From Sphagnum magellanicum (lineage: Eukaryota > Streptophyta > Sphagnopsida > Sphagnales > Sphagnaceae): 64,000 nt of DNA. How positions within the stretch are numbered: the first letter of the stretch is position 1; each line of letters begins with the position of its first letter. Where the stretch lies: the NCBI GenBank assembly GCA_021904315.1, contig CM038925.1:11968501-12032500 (forward strand). The letters are read 5' to 3'. The notes below the pieces were generated by a model. That model did no database searches and was not told the DNA's origin. It saw nothing but the letters and a program-made list of their open reading frames with translations. Below are positions 1 to 12,440 of the stretch, piece by piece. Both the position numbers and the translations under genes were made by a program.

Positions 1-1986
1 ACTTGATTGGAATGACCTATTTGATTATTATTGGACATTGAACAAAAAACTAACCACCTTGATCAAAATGGTCAAAGGGTTTAATCAAATGGGACATGTA
101 ATCAAGTTGGACAAAACAAAATGACATCCTTGGTCAAAAACCCTAGCTAGTTAATAGGCCAAGTTAACTATTACCTAGGTTATTTACTTACCTCCTACAC
201 ACCTATGTACCTACCCATTTATCTACCTACTTATTTAGTTCCTAGCTCCTACCTACTTCTTTCACCCACCGAGCTATCATCTTACAACCTACATTTTAAT
301 TACTTAACTTTTTAATTTGCTTACATAAGAACAATGTGAAATAAACATGTGAAACAAAAAAACTTAACAAAATTAATTATTTTTTGATGGTATAATCTAT
401 TGATAAGGACTTGGTTTATCATTTGAAGATGAACCAAGTCTTTATATTTAAAATCTATGTGCATGCTTAAAGAGGTAGTGTAAGTAAGTTAGACTAAGAT
501 AGTTAGATAAGTTTTTATTTATTTATTTGTTTAATTTCTTTTGCTTCTTTTGAAACAATGTCATGGAAAAAGTTTGTATAGTTGTTATTGTCCATGTAAA
601 TAGTCCAAACTAATGTTGTGCAAATATATATTTTTCCTTAGATATATTTATTATGTATAGATGGGATATATTATATATTTAATTTAACCTATTTTTTAAA
701 AATTCAATATATTTTTAATGAAGTGCATACCCAAGGGTATGTAAATCTGAAAAATCATACCCTATTCATAACCTTAAACATATGTAATAAATACCTAGAG
801 CTAGATATGTTTTGATATCCAAATTTTTAAAAAATGTATGATCTAAATCCTAGATTTTGTTAGTTTTATTAATTAGATGAGAATGGTTCACAAGTTCCTT
901 TTGCATATTTAGACCTTAACTTGATGGAAAATTTTGAATGCTAATATACCTTTACCTAATGGATAAAAAAATTAAAATTTTGTATATATCCAAACTCAAG
1001 GGTATATAAAAATAACATACCCACACAACATTGGTGTAGGTAAAGCCCAAGGGATAGGCATTCCTCAAATAAAGACCCATTGCTCAAGTTGAGAGTGGAG
1101 GGTGGGCCCAAATTTTGGGAGTGCCTCATTCTTCTAAGGGCCTTATGTAATGTAAAGCTAGATAGCTAGATTCTCCAACATGGCTAGTGATAATTCATTC
1201 ATAACATGGTGGATTCTTCCACATATGTGAAGAGAAACTACAAAACATAATTTCCCTTTGTATGTGTGTAAGAACTATACTTGCCTAAAAATCCATCATC
1301 CATGAGGGACATTGCATGAATGAAAACAATTGTCATTTACACTAGAAAATTTGTAAAGGGCTTCTTTTGAACCTAGAGAGTTTGTGTAAATCCTAATAAT
1401 GAAAATTTTGGGTTGATGATAAAATTTGAAAATTTTGGACATTATGTAACTTTGCTCATAATGGAATGGAGGAGGCTAGTATGATTATTGGATAGGTTAA
1501 TAATTTTAGTAAACCCTTTTAGCCATGATCAACACTTGATTAGTGGATGCATTTATTCTTTTTGTCATAAAGGTTTTTGGTTGTTTGCATCAATAAACAA
1601 ACAATTTTTGTCATTGATGTGCTAACATGGAGTTGTCAACAAAGGATATTAATGGCCTTCCTCAAGCTTATTTGCATGCTTTCTATAGATAGAAGGTGTT
1701 GATAGTTTTGTGGAGAGCTCAAGCCGTGTTCTTTTGTTGAGGCACATTGTTGTTGTAGGTGAGGGCTTTTTTAAGCTTGTTGTTTTTTCAGGTTTCTGAT
1801 CTTTTCTTTTTGCTACTGGTGGGGCTTCAAAACATGATTTGTTCCTTTGCCCCTTAGAGACCCACTTTGAGTTTTGTTTTTTTTTGGCTCAAACTTGAAT
1901 CTTTTTTCCATTTTATTTTATTTTATTTTCCCTTTCTATTGGGTGCTTTGTTTAATTAAGCTTGCCAAGGTTTCATCATTTTAGAA

Positions 1987-2570
1987 TAGTAGTTGAACAT
2001 TCAAGATGAATTGTTTGGCAATTTTTAACAACAATTTTTGCAACAAATATTTTTAAAACTTGGAGTTGTAACACAAAATATTTTGAAAAGCAAGGCATTT
2101 TTTTTTGGCACAAAGTTTGCATGAACTTAGGGCTTTTGTATTTCAAACTCTTGTGTGTTTTCTTCAGCATTATACATTGACAATTGACACCCAATATTAT
2201 GAAAATTAACATGGTCACCCTAGTAAAATATAGCTGCAAACACAATAATACAATACACAATAATACTATTTCAAAAGTGGATTATTGTATGGCCAAGTGA
2301 TGTGCAAAAAACTTGCAAAAACATAAATTGACTCAAGGATTAGCAATCATAATAAAACCCCTTTAAAGTGTTGTAGTTGAACATTTAAGATCAATTGTTT
2401 GTTGGACAATTTTTAACAACAATCTCAAAATGTTCTAACACAAAATGTTTTGTAAAGCAAGGGCTTTTTTTTCGGCACAAAGGGAACTAATTATAGGGCT
2501 TTTGTATTTCAAACTCTTGTATGTTTCTCTTGTGTGCTTGTAGATTGACACCCAACACCAATGAAATCAA
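1987..2570. repeat. Diverged two-copy duplication, about 200 bp per copy
   Basis: Two copies (about 1987-2210 and 2373-2570) share landmarks in the same order: GTAGTTGAACATT, CAATTTTTAACAACAAT, AACACAAAAT, GGCACAAAG, GGGCTTTTGTATTTCAAACT and ATTGACACCCAA. They are direct repeats with numerous substitutions and small indels, so the duplication is not recent. No coding potential is apparent. Confidence 0.7.
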
Positions 2571-2727
2571 AACAAAGTCACACAAATAAAAATATGTGCA
2601 CAAATTATGAGACTCCTTAGCTATACCTAATTCCCTAAGAATAGCCCCACAACATGAAAATGCTAGAACCCTAAGTTGGGTTCAGGCAAAAATAAATAAA
2701 TCTTACAAAAGGCATAACATTATATTC

Positions 2728-2990
2728 AGGTTGTAGCCAAATTTGGCTAAATCTTCCTGTAGATGAGCAACACTTTGAGACTACATCACAAAATTGACAA
2801 GAAAGACATTGGACAAGTGATTAGGGTTTTCCTTTTTCAATTTTGTGATGTCGCTACACTGGCCAATCATCCATGAGGAATTAGCCAAATTTGGCTATGG
2901 GGCCAAAAGAAAAGTAGAAAAATTTAAAGAATCCTAACTATATTTTGGCTACCTGCTTGGAACCTATTGTCTAAATACAACAATTTCAGA
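2728..2990. repeat. Fold-back (hairpin) element, AGCCAAATTTGGCT family
   Basis: The left arm near 2730-2800 contains GTAGCCAAATTTGGCTAAAT and ends near CTACATCACAAAATTGA. The right arm near 2834-2903 is its approximate reverse complement, beginning TCAATTTTGTGATGTCGCTA and ending AGCCAAATTTGGCTA. A short spacer separates the arms. The outer flank ATTTTGGCTACC recurs in the other copies of this family. No coding capacity is visible, so it fits a MITE or fold-back element. Confidence 0.7.
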
Positions 2991-3702
2991 ATTATTTTTT
3001 CCTCTGGCAATTTTGGCTCATTTTTTGCACAAAAAGTCTTGTGTGTGTTTCACACATGCCCTATGAAAGCTAAAAGATTTGCTTGCACTAGGGGTGTCAT
3101 GGGATCTTCATTCCATTCTAAATGAACCTTGCCAAACAACAACAACAACACAAGGTGTCAGCTAAAGTGACCAAAACCCACCCTCAGGAGCAAAAAAAGG
3201 GGAGTCTTATCTTTAATGAGGAGGACTCAGCATTGCAGTGCTGTAAGGAATGGGGAGAGGAATGGGAGTGACATTCATCAAAATATCTTGTTTGCTAAAA
3301 GAGGAAAACAAGAAAAAAACATTAAAAAAAATCAGCTGTAGCTAAAGTGGTGAGGAAGAACCTTCACAAAAATGGGATCTTTTCCAACAGAGATTCACAA
3401 CTATCAAATGTGTAGAAGACTCCAAAAACAGATCCTGCTTTGCCACAAAACAACAATATAAAAAACAAAGGCAACTGCAGCTAAATTAAGTAAGAACATC
3501 TGCCTGACCACCTAGGGACACTTGTGTGCCTCCTTTAAGGATTGGGGCTCTTCAACCATTTGCCAGACTCTGCTCACATTGGGGGTTTGAGAGAGAGAGA
3601 GACAGAGACAGAGAGCATTGGTTGTATTGCAGAAACTGAATTTTTGTGTGTTCAATAGAGTTGCTTGAGCTGGTAACAGTCCTGGCAAGAAGCTTTGGAT
3701 AT

Positions 3703-5855
3703 ATGGACACCCAAATGTCAAATAATCAACACAGGTATGGAGGATGTTGATCCTGAATGTGTTATCAAATTGGCCTCTCATATGTCCAGATTGAGGACTA
3801 AATAAATTAGAATTTCATATCTGTCCCCGAAAGCTTTGTAAGGCTGATGCACTCAAGATGTCTAGAGAGAGAGAGAGAGAGTGAGAGAGAGTTCACAACT
3901 GACCTCAAGATTTGCACGTTGACTGCTAGTAACCTCTTCACATAGTTTGCATACCAGTCTTCAACGTATACAGGCTTCTGTAGATGATACTCAAATTCTT
4001 GAAGATACCTTCACAGAAATCAGAAGCTTGAGTGATCATGTACCATATCTCAGTGCAAAGTTCATATTCACAATCTTCTCAAGAGAGCTCCTGATGAAGT
4101 TCCAAGACCTAGAGGTTGACTGCTACCAACCTCTTGACACAGCTTGTAATAGTCTTTGATCCTGCAGATTCAGTAGGTGATACTTGAATTCTCTGAGACA
4201 TCTTACAAGACATGATCTGGAAGCTTGAGTGACCATGTAGCATAAGCTTAAGTCAGAAGGTTTTTAAGCTGCCAGTTACAGAAAATTGTTGAAACTTTCT
4301 TTCTGTCAAGTGTTGTTCATTATAGATTGGACCTGAGTCATAAATCAAGCATCTGAAATACTTCTAATTTGCAGGCTGCAAAGCAAAGTAGCATTCATAA
4401 CAGGGGCAGCTTCTGGACTGGGAGAGGCCTCAGCCTGTCTGTTTGTTGCAAATGGAGCAAAAGTTGTGATTGCAGATATCCAGGATGAGAAGGGTATGAA
4501 TGTTGCCACAGAACTTGGGTATGAGAACGCCAGGTTTGTACACTGCAATGTGACCAAAGAGAGTGATGTTGCTGCAGCTATGAAGTTCACTGTTTCCACA
4601 TTTGGCAAGCTTGATATCTGTTTCAGCAATGCTGGTTACATTGGTGAAAATCCTACACTCTCTCTCTCTCTCTCAATCTCTTTCTTCCATCACTTGTCTA
4701 TACTTGACTGCATCTTGTAGACAAATGTCTTGTGACCACTGAGATGCCTTTGGTACAGAAACCCTCCAGCTTTAAGATATTACCTTCACAAACTTCAGAA
4801 CCACGAGTGAATTCAGAAACAATTTCAGATTTATGCACTTGGGAATGAGATAGAGTCAATGAATCAACAAACTTCTTGTGCAAGATCAATATCGATGGAA
4901 TCTCATGTTCATTGATATGATCTAGAGCAGAAATGAGCTGAAACAGGATTTCACTTACATTACAGGCTCGATGGCAACTGTGGATCAAAACGACATGGAA
5001 GATTTTGACACAACGATGGCAGTAAATCTGCGAGGTACAATGTTGAGCATGAAATATGCTGCACAGGCAATGATTCCAGCAAAGCAAGGTGTCATTATAT
5101 GCACAGCAAGCACTCTCGGCATACTTCCAGACCAACCAACTAACTATGCCATTAGCAAAGCAGCTGTAATTGCAGCGGTACGATCTGCAGCAGCAGATCT
5201 TGGCCAGTATGGAATTCGTGTAAACTGTATCTCACCAACTATTGTCGCCACACCACTCACCTTGAGAGGCTTCAGGTGAGAAAGTCTTCCAGTAGAAAGG
5301 AATGTATATTACACAACTACAACAAATCCAAAGCTGATTGTAATTAGTATGCAGAATTGAAGAGTCATCAGCCAGTGCAGACACTCTAAATTTTGAAGAA
5401 AGTTCATAAAGTAATGAAAAGAAGTAAAAAATCTTCTTGTTAATAGCAACTCTGTGGACTCTAGATACCTAGGAGACTTCTCTTTGTGACAACTCTGATC
5501 ACATATAGCACCACCTTGCCTTTTTCCTTTTCAAAACTTCAGAAAATTCAAGTGTCGGTGGAGGCCAGGTGCAAGTGACAACAAGTTTCATAATGGACTA
5601 CAACTCACAAATTGTTCATTGCAATTATGCAGAGCACTTCAACCCAACTTCAATATGCATAATATCGAGGAGATTGCGGAGAACACGCACCACACTGACC
5701 TTGCAGGCGCAAGTTTGACACCAGAACTATTTGCAACTGCAGCTCTCTTCTTGGCCAGTGGTGAGTCCGCATTCATCTCAGGCCACAATCTTGTCCTTGA
5801 TGGTGGCTCTACTACAAGAAAGGCACAAAATCCAATGCTTCATAGTATAATCTAG
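3703..5855 (+). CDS. Classical short-chain dehydrogenase/reductase (ABA2/xanthoxin dehydrogenase-like)
   Basis: This is a predicted NAD(H)-dependent short-chain dehydrogenase acting on an unknown alcohol or ketone. Its closest look is the plant SDR110C group, which includes xanthoxin dehydrogenase (ABA2) and secoisolariciresinol dehydrogenase. The exons are 3703-3734, 4375-4643, 4966-5275 and 5633-5855; all introns are GT-AG and the join stays in frame for 277 residues, the usual family length. The Rossmann motif TGAASGLG is at residues 20-27, and an acidic Asp near residue 45 (VIADI) favours NAD over NADP. NAG is at 96-98 and VNLRG near 120-124. The catalytic set is Asn121, Ser149, Tyr161 and Lys165 (YAISK). 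The C-terminus carries SGHNLVLDGG. The small first exon (10 codons plus two bases) was chosen because it is the one upstream ATG found that ends at AG|GT in the right phase to give RLQSKVAFITG; it is the weakest part of the model. Substrate is not deducible from sequence. Confidence 0.88.
3898..4255. repeat. Tandem duplication inside SDR intron 1
   Basis: Two diverged copies about 200 bp apart (starting near 3917 and 4118) share GTTGACTGCTA, AACCTCTT, GGTGATACT or GATGATACT, and AGCTTGAGTGA. They lie entirely within intron 1 and do not alter the coding exons. A GA microsatellite (about 3862-3891) precedes the first copy, and a TC microsatellite (about 4659-4675) follows the donor of intron 2. 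Confidence 0.55.
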
Positions 5856-7678
5856 AAGTACCAGTCCACATTGCAGCATCACTCAATCTTGTTATAAATC
5901 ACTACCTACAAAGGAGTAAAAAGTACTGGTTCCATCAAAATGCTTTTACCTTCTTGAGTACTGTTTCTGTTTCACTACGCTGTTAGCAGTACCACATATA
6001 CTTGTTTCTAGCTCCTTATTTTCAATTCTAACCACATGGAAGAAAAGTGTCAGATCAAAAGGACATGCAAAGCCAAATAGGCAGGCTCCCAAGTCTTTCC
6101 TAATAAGAATAACAATATCCTCATGGGTCATGATGAAGTTCGGAGTTGTAACTTCTCCGCAATGTGTGTGTGACAAGTATATAACAGCCAAATCAGACCA
6201 ATCTGCTCAGCATGGTAATAAGACTACAACCTGCTTGTACTGAATGAAACAGAGGGACATCTTGTACGTGACAGTTTTCTTAAGGTCAAATGCAATTTTG
6301 TTTACAACATCATATGATGTGTCCATCATAATGTTGAATTTATGTTGAGCAGTTGATAAATACTTTTTCTACAGAAAAATAAGCACCACTAATTCACCTC
6401 TTTCCTAAATTGAAAGAGGAACCAAGAATCTCATCAGAGAAGCAGATACTTTTTATCTACTTCAAGAGGAAACAGCTACATTCCCAGACTGCCTACCAGA
6501 ATTGCAGTGCTGTAATGTCCAAGGGCACTAGATGTGTCCAACGTTTGCCTAGAGAGGTTCACAGAGATCATCATACTTTGGCATCAACAGCTATTCCTTC
6601 CTTGTGAAATGTGAGATGAACACAACTAGAAAATGTGGGCTCCAACTCCAAAGTAAAATGGTCAATGAAACAATAATGCCATGCACAAATCTGGCTTGTC
6701 AAGGTATGGAGTGAGTGTAAGGCAAATTGGATTGTGGTAACCATGACAAGGCTTCTTTGATGTCCAAATCATATGTAGAATCAAGAAGGTCATCATACCA
6801 GAGACCTTCACAACCAAACCCTAGGCAACTATCAGAATAACCAGACACAGCAATATGCTTTTCCAGGGGTCTGAAGCATCATGAGCATCATGGCACAATC
6901 ATAGTGGACACATTTTAAATTTCATGAGCACAAATCCCACCTGCGTTGTCATAAGCATTTTTGTGTTTTGTGGAGCTTTTATGCAGTCGCTTATCACATG
7001 ATTCTTTCATCAACTTCTCTACAAGCACCCCTAAAAATTCCTCTGCTATCTTCTTGAGTTAGGATTCAAGTGCAAGAAGAAATGACTAGAACTTTCTTAA
7101 CAGACTGGATTTTCCCTGGCATATAGTTAGCAATGCCTGCCGAGTTGGCGAGTGACACCGCATGTTGTATCTGTGCATTGGCACACTTGGAAGGTCAGGG
7201 AAATAAACTGCACTGAAAAACAAGCAAACTGCATAACTGGAACAGAAAACCAAAAGACATGTGTAAATAGGATGTGTTCAGGCATACATTGCCAAAAAAA
7301 AAAGGTTGTGGACCATAAGTTTGTGTTCAGAATAAATTTATGTACAGAACTGCATGAACTTGTGAATAAGCTGAGATCTAAAAACTCTAAAGGAATTGTC
7401 TAAAGCTTTCTGGCTTTTAATGGAGACATGTGCGCACCAAATTCTTTCCTCAATGTAGTGCTGTACAAGAGATGCTGCATCCTCCAGAACTGATCGTCAT
7501 TGTATACTTTACAAAGACATAAATTGAATTGCTTAACTCATCTTGCTTCCCAAGCTGCTCCAAGCTTCATAACTAAATGACCTGGAACGGGTCTCTTATG
7601 GGGTTGCTGTTTCAGCTTGTCCACTGTCATCAGCAACCAAAGATTTTACGAACATTATGTCAACATTTTCCCTGGGAT
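5856..7678. other. Intergenic region between convergent SDR and ACR genes
   Basis: The flanking genes converge here, so both 3' UTRs should lie in this stretch. I see no coding exon, RNA gene or clear mobile element. Base composition is moderately AT-rich, like the introns of the neighbouring genes and less AT-rich than the long spacers. Confidence 0.5.
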
Positions 7679-10170
7679 CTATACGATCACAGTTGACCTC
7701 CATCCAAGATTTGTTAGTCCGTAGAAAAACCGTTCTGAAGACTTCAAGAGACCAGTGAGAAGTTTTGTTGTTCCTTCTGGCTCTTGTTGTGGTGACCTGG
7801 GAGTTGATGCTTCCTTGACTTCCAGCACAGTCTGTCCCAACTCAGACCTGATTGCTTCAACAACCTTCATATCCACTGCGTTTCCTGAAGCATCAGTGAC
7901 ATAGAAGACATTTACAGCCTTTTCACCTTGAGTGGAGACATCTGCCCTTGTAACTGAGAGGCCATTCTCCCGGAAAAGGCGAGTCACATCTGACAAAAGG
8001 CCCACCCTATCACTGGTGCAGAGTTCCAACCTCAAACCCTGTATGAATAACAATGTGAGGCCAAAGTCAGTTACCAGTTTTGCATGCTTTAACAAATGAT
8101 GCAGAGCTACTGGAGAATTGTATGCTAACATGGCAACATTTGGAAGATTCAGAAAACATCTGATCTACAATTGGAATGTAACACATTTGCAAGAAGCTGC
8201 TATATAGAAATCTTGTAGAAAACTTTACAGAAAGCTCTACAATTATGGAGACACTTGCAATTAGGAAGTGTCTCCATCATATCTGTTAAATGTGAGATGA
8301 AGTTCTACCTCAGAGGATCTTCGCTTGATTGCAGCTTCCAAGCATTTCCTTATGCGTCTTTCACCTTCTGCATCAAGTGGACAACCATCCACATGGCGAA
8401 TGTAGTATTCCTGTCAAAGGAAACAACATGCAGGAAGACATTCAGGTACTACATCACCTCACAATCTCAAGTTGTTAGACTGCACAGCATAACAGGTTGA
8501 CAGCTAAATGAAACACATGGAGAATTACTTTGTCATAAAAGCCCATACCTGAACAGCATCCAAGCCTGTACAGTTGATGGTGGCATGGAACACAACAAAT
8601 TGCATGTCTGTTAGAGCACAGACTGTATCAAATAGCAGCTTGGGCCGATCTCTGCACTGAACGTTGACCAAAACATAACCCCGGTCATTGGTCTTTTGCA
8701 CAGAGATATGTGGCCTGCTTTTGTCATCCAAGGTGCTGAGTCGTGGGGATGATTCACCCCCTTCGTAATCCCTGTCTGCAAACATCATCTGGTGCAAGCG
8801 TCTCTCTGTGTGAGTTATTCCTGCTGCAAAATCAGTCTTTGATCCTCTCCTTTCCCCATCAATTCCCATAACATTGGACAGCAACTCCTTAATGCAGCTC
8901 AATTTCTCCTTATCCTTGACAGGGCCTCCATTCTGCCCATCAGTCACATAGACCACACATGCCACCCTGCTATTGTGTGTCCAAACTTCAGCAGCATTTA
9001 CATTACACTGCATCTGTGTGAGAACTGCAGAGACCTCTGAGAGAAGACCAGGCCTGTCAGTCCCTGTGAGCTCTATGGCTGTGTGATCTGCAATGGACTC
9101 AACACCCACAGACCGCCCCGGACATCGTTGCAGATCTGCTGATTGAAATTCCTTTCGCTTCTTCACTCCCAAGGTCTGCAATAGTTAGAAGCAACTAGTT
9201 AAATGACAGGAACTGAGAGATGACACAAAGACAAAGCCTTAGACAAATAAACAATTTCCTGCTCTGGCCATTACCAATAAGCAGTAATAACAGTGAGTTG
9301 TCAGCACACCTGTATAATATGGTTGATTGTCTCCTCATCATGGATCTTGCATCCATTACTGTCAACAACATGGAACACTGCAGCCCAAGTCAGAGCAAAA
9401 AGGTCAGTAACCTAGTTCAATATTGGTAGCTCTTGTTCATACCACCAAACAACATAAAGGTACTCCAAGTAAGATAAAAGGATGCAGAGTTGGAGCAGCT
9501 TTCTGAACTCACCAACCATGAACCATCTGCCATCAGATGATATGTAAGCCTTTGTGACAGTCAAATCCAGATCAGTGACCACTTGCACAACCTCCAGCAA
9601 GATGCCATGCCTGCTGCCACTGTCAACCTGAAACATAAGAGAAGCAGCCAATGAAGACCTTAGAACCTGACGAAGGTCAACAGACCGAGATATCATGCCA
9701 GAAACTGATGACTCTTACAAGAATATATGAAGAGAAATAAAAAAGGATACTTAGCCGGTCGACCCCAATAGGAAGAGCAAAGGACTTTCAATAAACCTTC
9801 GACTTTCTTACTCATGTTCCTGAAACGGCAATCTGTTGCAGAGAAATAAGCAAAAAAGATAGGATTCTGCAAGAGGAGTTCTTCTTACCTTCACTAGAGT
9901 CGCATCCTCGTATGCATCATTGTCCACAACAACTCTGAAACCAACCAAGATGAGATATGAGATTATGAGTGCCTCATTGGGGAATTACTGAAGTAGGAAC
10001 TCCCCAAGGGTTATTGCCTAGAGTTGGCGGCAAAGTCACGGATACAAATCACTCACAAAAACGCCAATGCAAGATGATTTTGACGTTTTGCTTGCATACC
10101 GTGGAGTACTGATACGCATCCCGATGGTTTCATACTCCGGGTCGAAATAAGGCCAACTTCTTGTCTCCAT
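7679..10170 (-). CDS. ACT domain repeat (ACR) protein with four ACT domains
   Basis: This is a predicted plant ACR protein, a family of stand-alone ACT-domain proteins thought to sense amino acids or regulate their metabolism; the ligand here is unknown. Minus-strand exons in order are 10170-10100, 9934-9889, 9627-9513, 9377-9310, 9175-8549, 8410-8309 and 8038-7679. All introns are GT-AG and the join gives 462 residues, a normal family length. The start METRSWPYFDPEYE matches the family's N-terminal DPEYE signature and follows no earlier in-frame extension that I can support. ACT1 is about residues 35-100 (HGILLEVVQVVTDLDLTV). ACT2 is about 132-205 (IELTGTDRPGLLSEVSAVL). ACT3 is about 250-320 and spans the exon 5/6 junction. 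ACT4 is about 344-415 (LELCTSDRVGLLSDVTRLF). No bacterial-type uridylyltransferase or catalytic domain is present. Promoter and 5' UTR should lie upstream of 10170. Confidence 0.94.
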
Positions 10171-11257
10171 GGCTGAAGACGACCTCGAGAGCAGTACTAC
10201 CTGGTACACAGCAAGTATGACACAACTGAGACAGAGTTCTGAGAACTGCGCAATTTGCAGCACAGTGATGTAGGTAACTGTTCCTCAGAGAACTAGCGGG
10301 ATCGAAACAGATCACCTTAATACTGTGCAAGTGTGTCAAGCGCATCACAACTACTAAGATCTGGAGAGCCGAACTCGTCAACCAAGTTTAGGAGCTATGT
10401 ACTAGACGCGGAAGAACGAAGTTCCAGATCAAGAAAGCAACGAATCGACAGGTAACAGGGATTGCTATCCTAGGAGCAAGAGGGCAGTTAGCAGAGTAAA
10501 CTGCACAAGCCTTAAGTGGCTTCCTTTCTGGATCTTTATCATGCTTCTCCACACAGTAGATGCCTTCAAGAACTGGAGGCAAAAAAGTTTACCTCTGCCT
10601 CTAAAATACCGCCTTCAGTCTTGTAAACAGTCCAGCCTGCAAAACACAGAGGTAGAGCACTTCAGCACCGACGTGCTACTGACTGTGCGCTCGTAACAAA
10701 CACTTCAGCAGCAGCAGTGATTCCTCCAACTCATCACATCTATTGTAATGATGTCAACGCCATTCCACCTACAGCAACAACAGCAGTCCTCTTTCCCTCT
10801 GCCACACAACAAGTTCATAACTTCCAAGATTTTCGCTGTCCAAAAATATTTTTTTCGCCGGATCAGAAACTTGAGAGCGCAATAGTGGGTGGCCGATGCT
10901 CAGAGTCTCGCAACGAGGCAAGCAAACGACGAACGAACTACCGACGTTTTCAATGCACTAGAACACGGAAGTTCAATGCAAAAGCAGATTTGACTACCAA
11001 CTAAATCAAGTACAAATCAGAACAAAACTTCCTCTCAAGGAACTGCGAAAAGTTCTTCAGCAATCGAAATGAAGTTCTAGACTCTCCACTCAAGGAGTAA
11101 GCTATTTGAAGAAGTAGAGCACGACACGAAAACTCCCACCAGAACTCCAAGACTGCCCTGCAGCAATGCACAGCAACGAAACTAAGAAGCCCAGCGTTTT
11201 GCCGCGTTCCTAGTGTTCTCTTAGTCCCCCGCCTCCCGCCCCTCTCTCTCTCTCTCT
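10171..11257. promoter_or_regulatory. Upstream region of the ACR gene, likely 5' UTR and promoter
   Basis: This stretch holds no recognisable coding exon and lies immediately 5' of the ACR start codon. A non-coding leader exon with an intron is possible; several AG|GT sites are present, but none can be proven by sequence. No convincing TATA box was singled out. A CT-rich run (about 11240-11258) leads into the minisatellite upstream. Confidence 0.4.
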
Positions 11258-11850
11258 CATCCCGCCTTTTGCCTTCCAACGATTATCATCCACATTATCT
11301 CACCCTCCTTTCATCACAACTCCGATCCCCAGTTCATTTCCTTCTTCTTTCATCCATCGATCTGGCTTCCTGCTCTTCTCCTCCTCCCTCCCCGTCGTCT
11401 CATCCCGCCTTTTGCCTTCCAACGGTTATCATCCGTTTATATGACCCTTCTTTCATCAAAACTCCGATCCCCCGTTTCTTTCCTCCTTTCATCCAGCGGT
11501 CTATCTCCGTGCTGTCCTCATCCCGCTCCTCTCATCCCGCCTATTGCCTTTCAACGATTATCATCCAGATTATTTCTTCCTGTACCGTCACCTTCATCAT
11601 AACTCCGATCCCCGTTTCTCTCGTCCAAAACGCTGGCCTCCGTCGTACTTTCTTTCATCCATCCATCCATCTAGCTTCGTGCTCTCCTCCTCCCGCCCCC
11701 TCTCATCCCGCCTTTGCCTTCCAACGATTGTCATCCACAAGATCTCATCCTGTCCCCAACCCTTCCATCATAAGTCGATCTCCCCGTTTCTCTGGGTCCG
11801 TAACGCTGGCGTCCTTCTTCTTTCATCCATCGATCGGTAAATAATTCAGT
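11258..11850. repeat. Pyrimidine-rich minisatellite, four units of about 130-170 bp
   Basis: Four direct repeat units start at about 11258, 11401, 11533 and 11704, each with CATCCCGCCT then TTGCCTTCCAACG and TATCATCC or TGTCATCC. Each continues through TCATCA, an ACTCCGATC-like segment and CCGTTTCT, and most end near TTTCATCCATC. The strand is strongly C+T-rich, and unit lengths differ because of internal indels. Long open frames across the block are a by-product of this composition. It sits about 1.1 kb upstream of the ACR start codon. Confidence 0.8.
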
Positions 11851-12224
11851 AGTCATTCATTCGCCAAGTCATGAAGACAACAACGTCTCATGTCTCATCC
11901 AGCAGCTTTGTTTGTTCATTCATTCGTCTGTGAGTCTTGTTCTTCACGGAAATGGTGGTGGACAGCCAGCTTGCACCGTGTTGGTTTTTCTTCCCTTTAA
12001 TGATGACGGATGATCTGCCCTGCTGGTGGATGTAATATAGACTGACATTCATTCATTGCAAAACGCGTCTTCTTTGCACCCAAAAACTTACAACGCCAGT
12101 ATCCTGGCCAACATTTTTTCTGCTGGCTATATAATAGCCAGAAAGCGAAACAAAAAAATTTATAATAGCCAGAAAGCGAAACAAAAAAAAATTAAGAGTT
12201 CTAAAATCAAAGTGTTTTTGTTTT

Positions 12225-12440
12225 AATGATCTCCAATAGCCAGAAATTCGACCAAAATTTAAGAAAATTGCCAGATTTCTATTCATGGTTCAACAAGGTA
12301 GCCAGAAATATAGAAGGATGTTTTAAAATTTTCACTTTCATATTTAGCTTGTAGCCAAATTTGGCTTCATCCTCCTATGGATGATTGCCACTTTGGTTAC
12401 ATCACAGGATTGACCAGAAAAAAACATCAAATAGAATTAG
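12225..12440. repeat. Fold-back family copy, one arm plus loop side
   Basis: The copy contains CCAATAGCCAGAAATTCGAC near the outer end, GGTAGCCAGAAATATAGAAG in the middle and GTAGCCAAATTTGGCT near 12352-12367. It ends with a loop-side segment GATGATTGCCACTTTGG followed by TACATCACAGGATTGA. The opposite arm is missing or heavily decayed, so this is a half-element. Confidence 0.6.

Larger units (their letters stand above)
1..3702. other. AT-rich intergenic spacer
   Basis: I see no gene here. The stretch is AT-rich with homopolymer runs. It holds a diverged local duplication (about 1987-2210 and 2373-2570) and a fold-back element (about 2728-2990), both listed separately. A GA microsatellite lies near 3587-3615. 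Short open frames in this stretch lack codon structure or recognisable motifs. Confidence 0.6.

Noticed and set aside
11269-11844. Long open frame (191 codons) with Ser/His/Pro-rich product
   Set aside because: It lies on the pyrimidine-rich minisatellite; the open frame follows from few A/G-containing stop codons on that strand and the repeated units are read in different frames.
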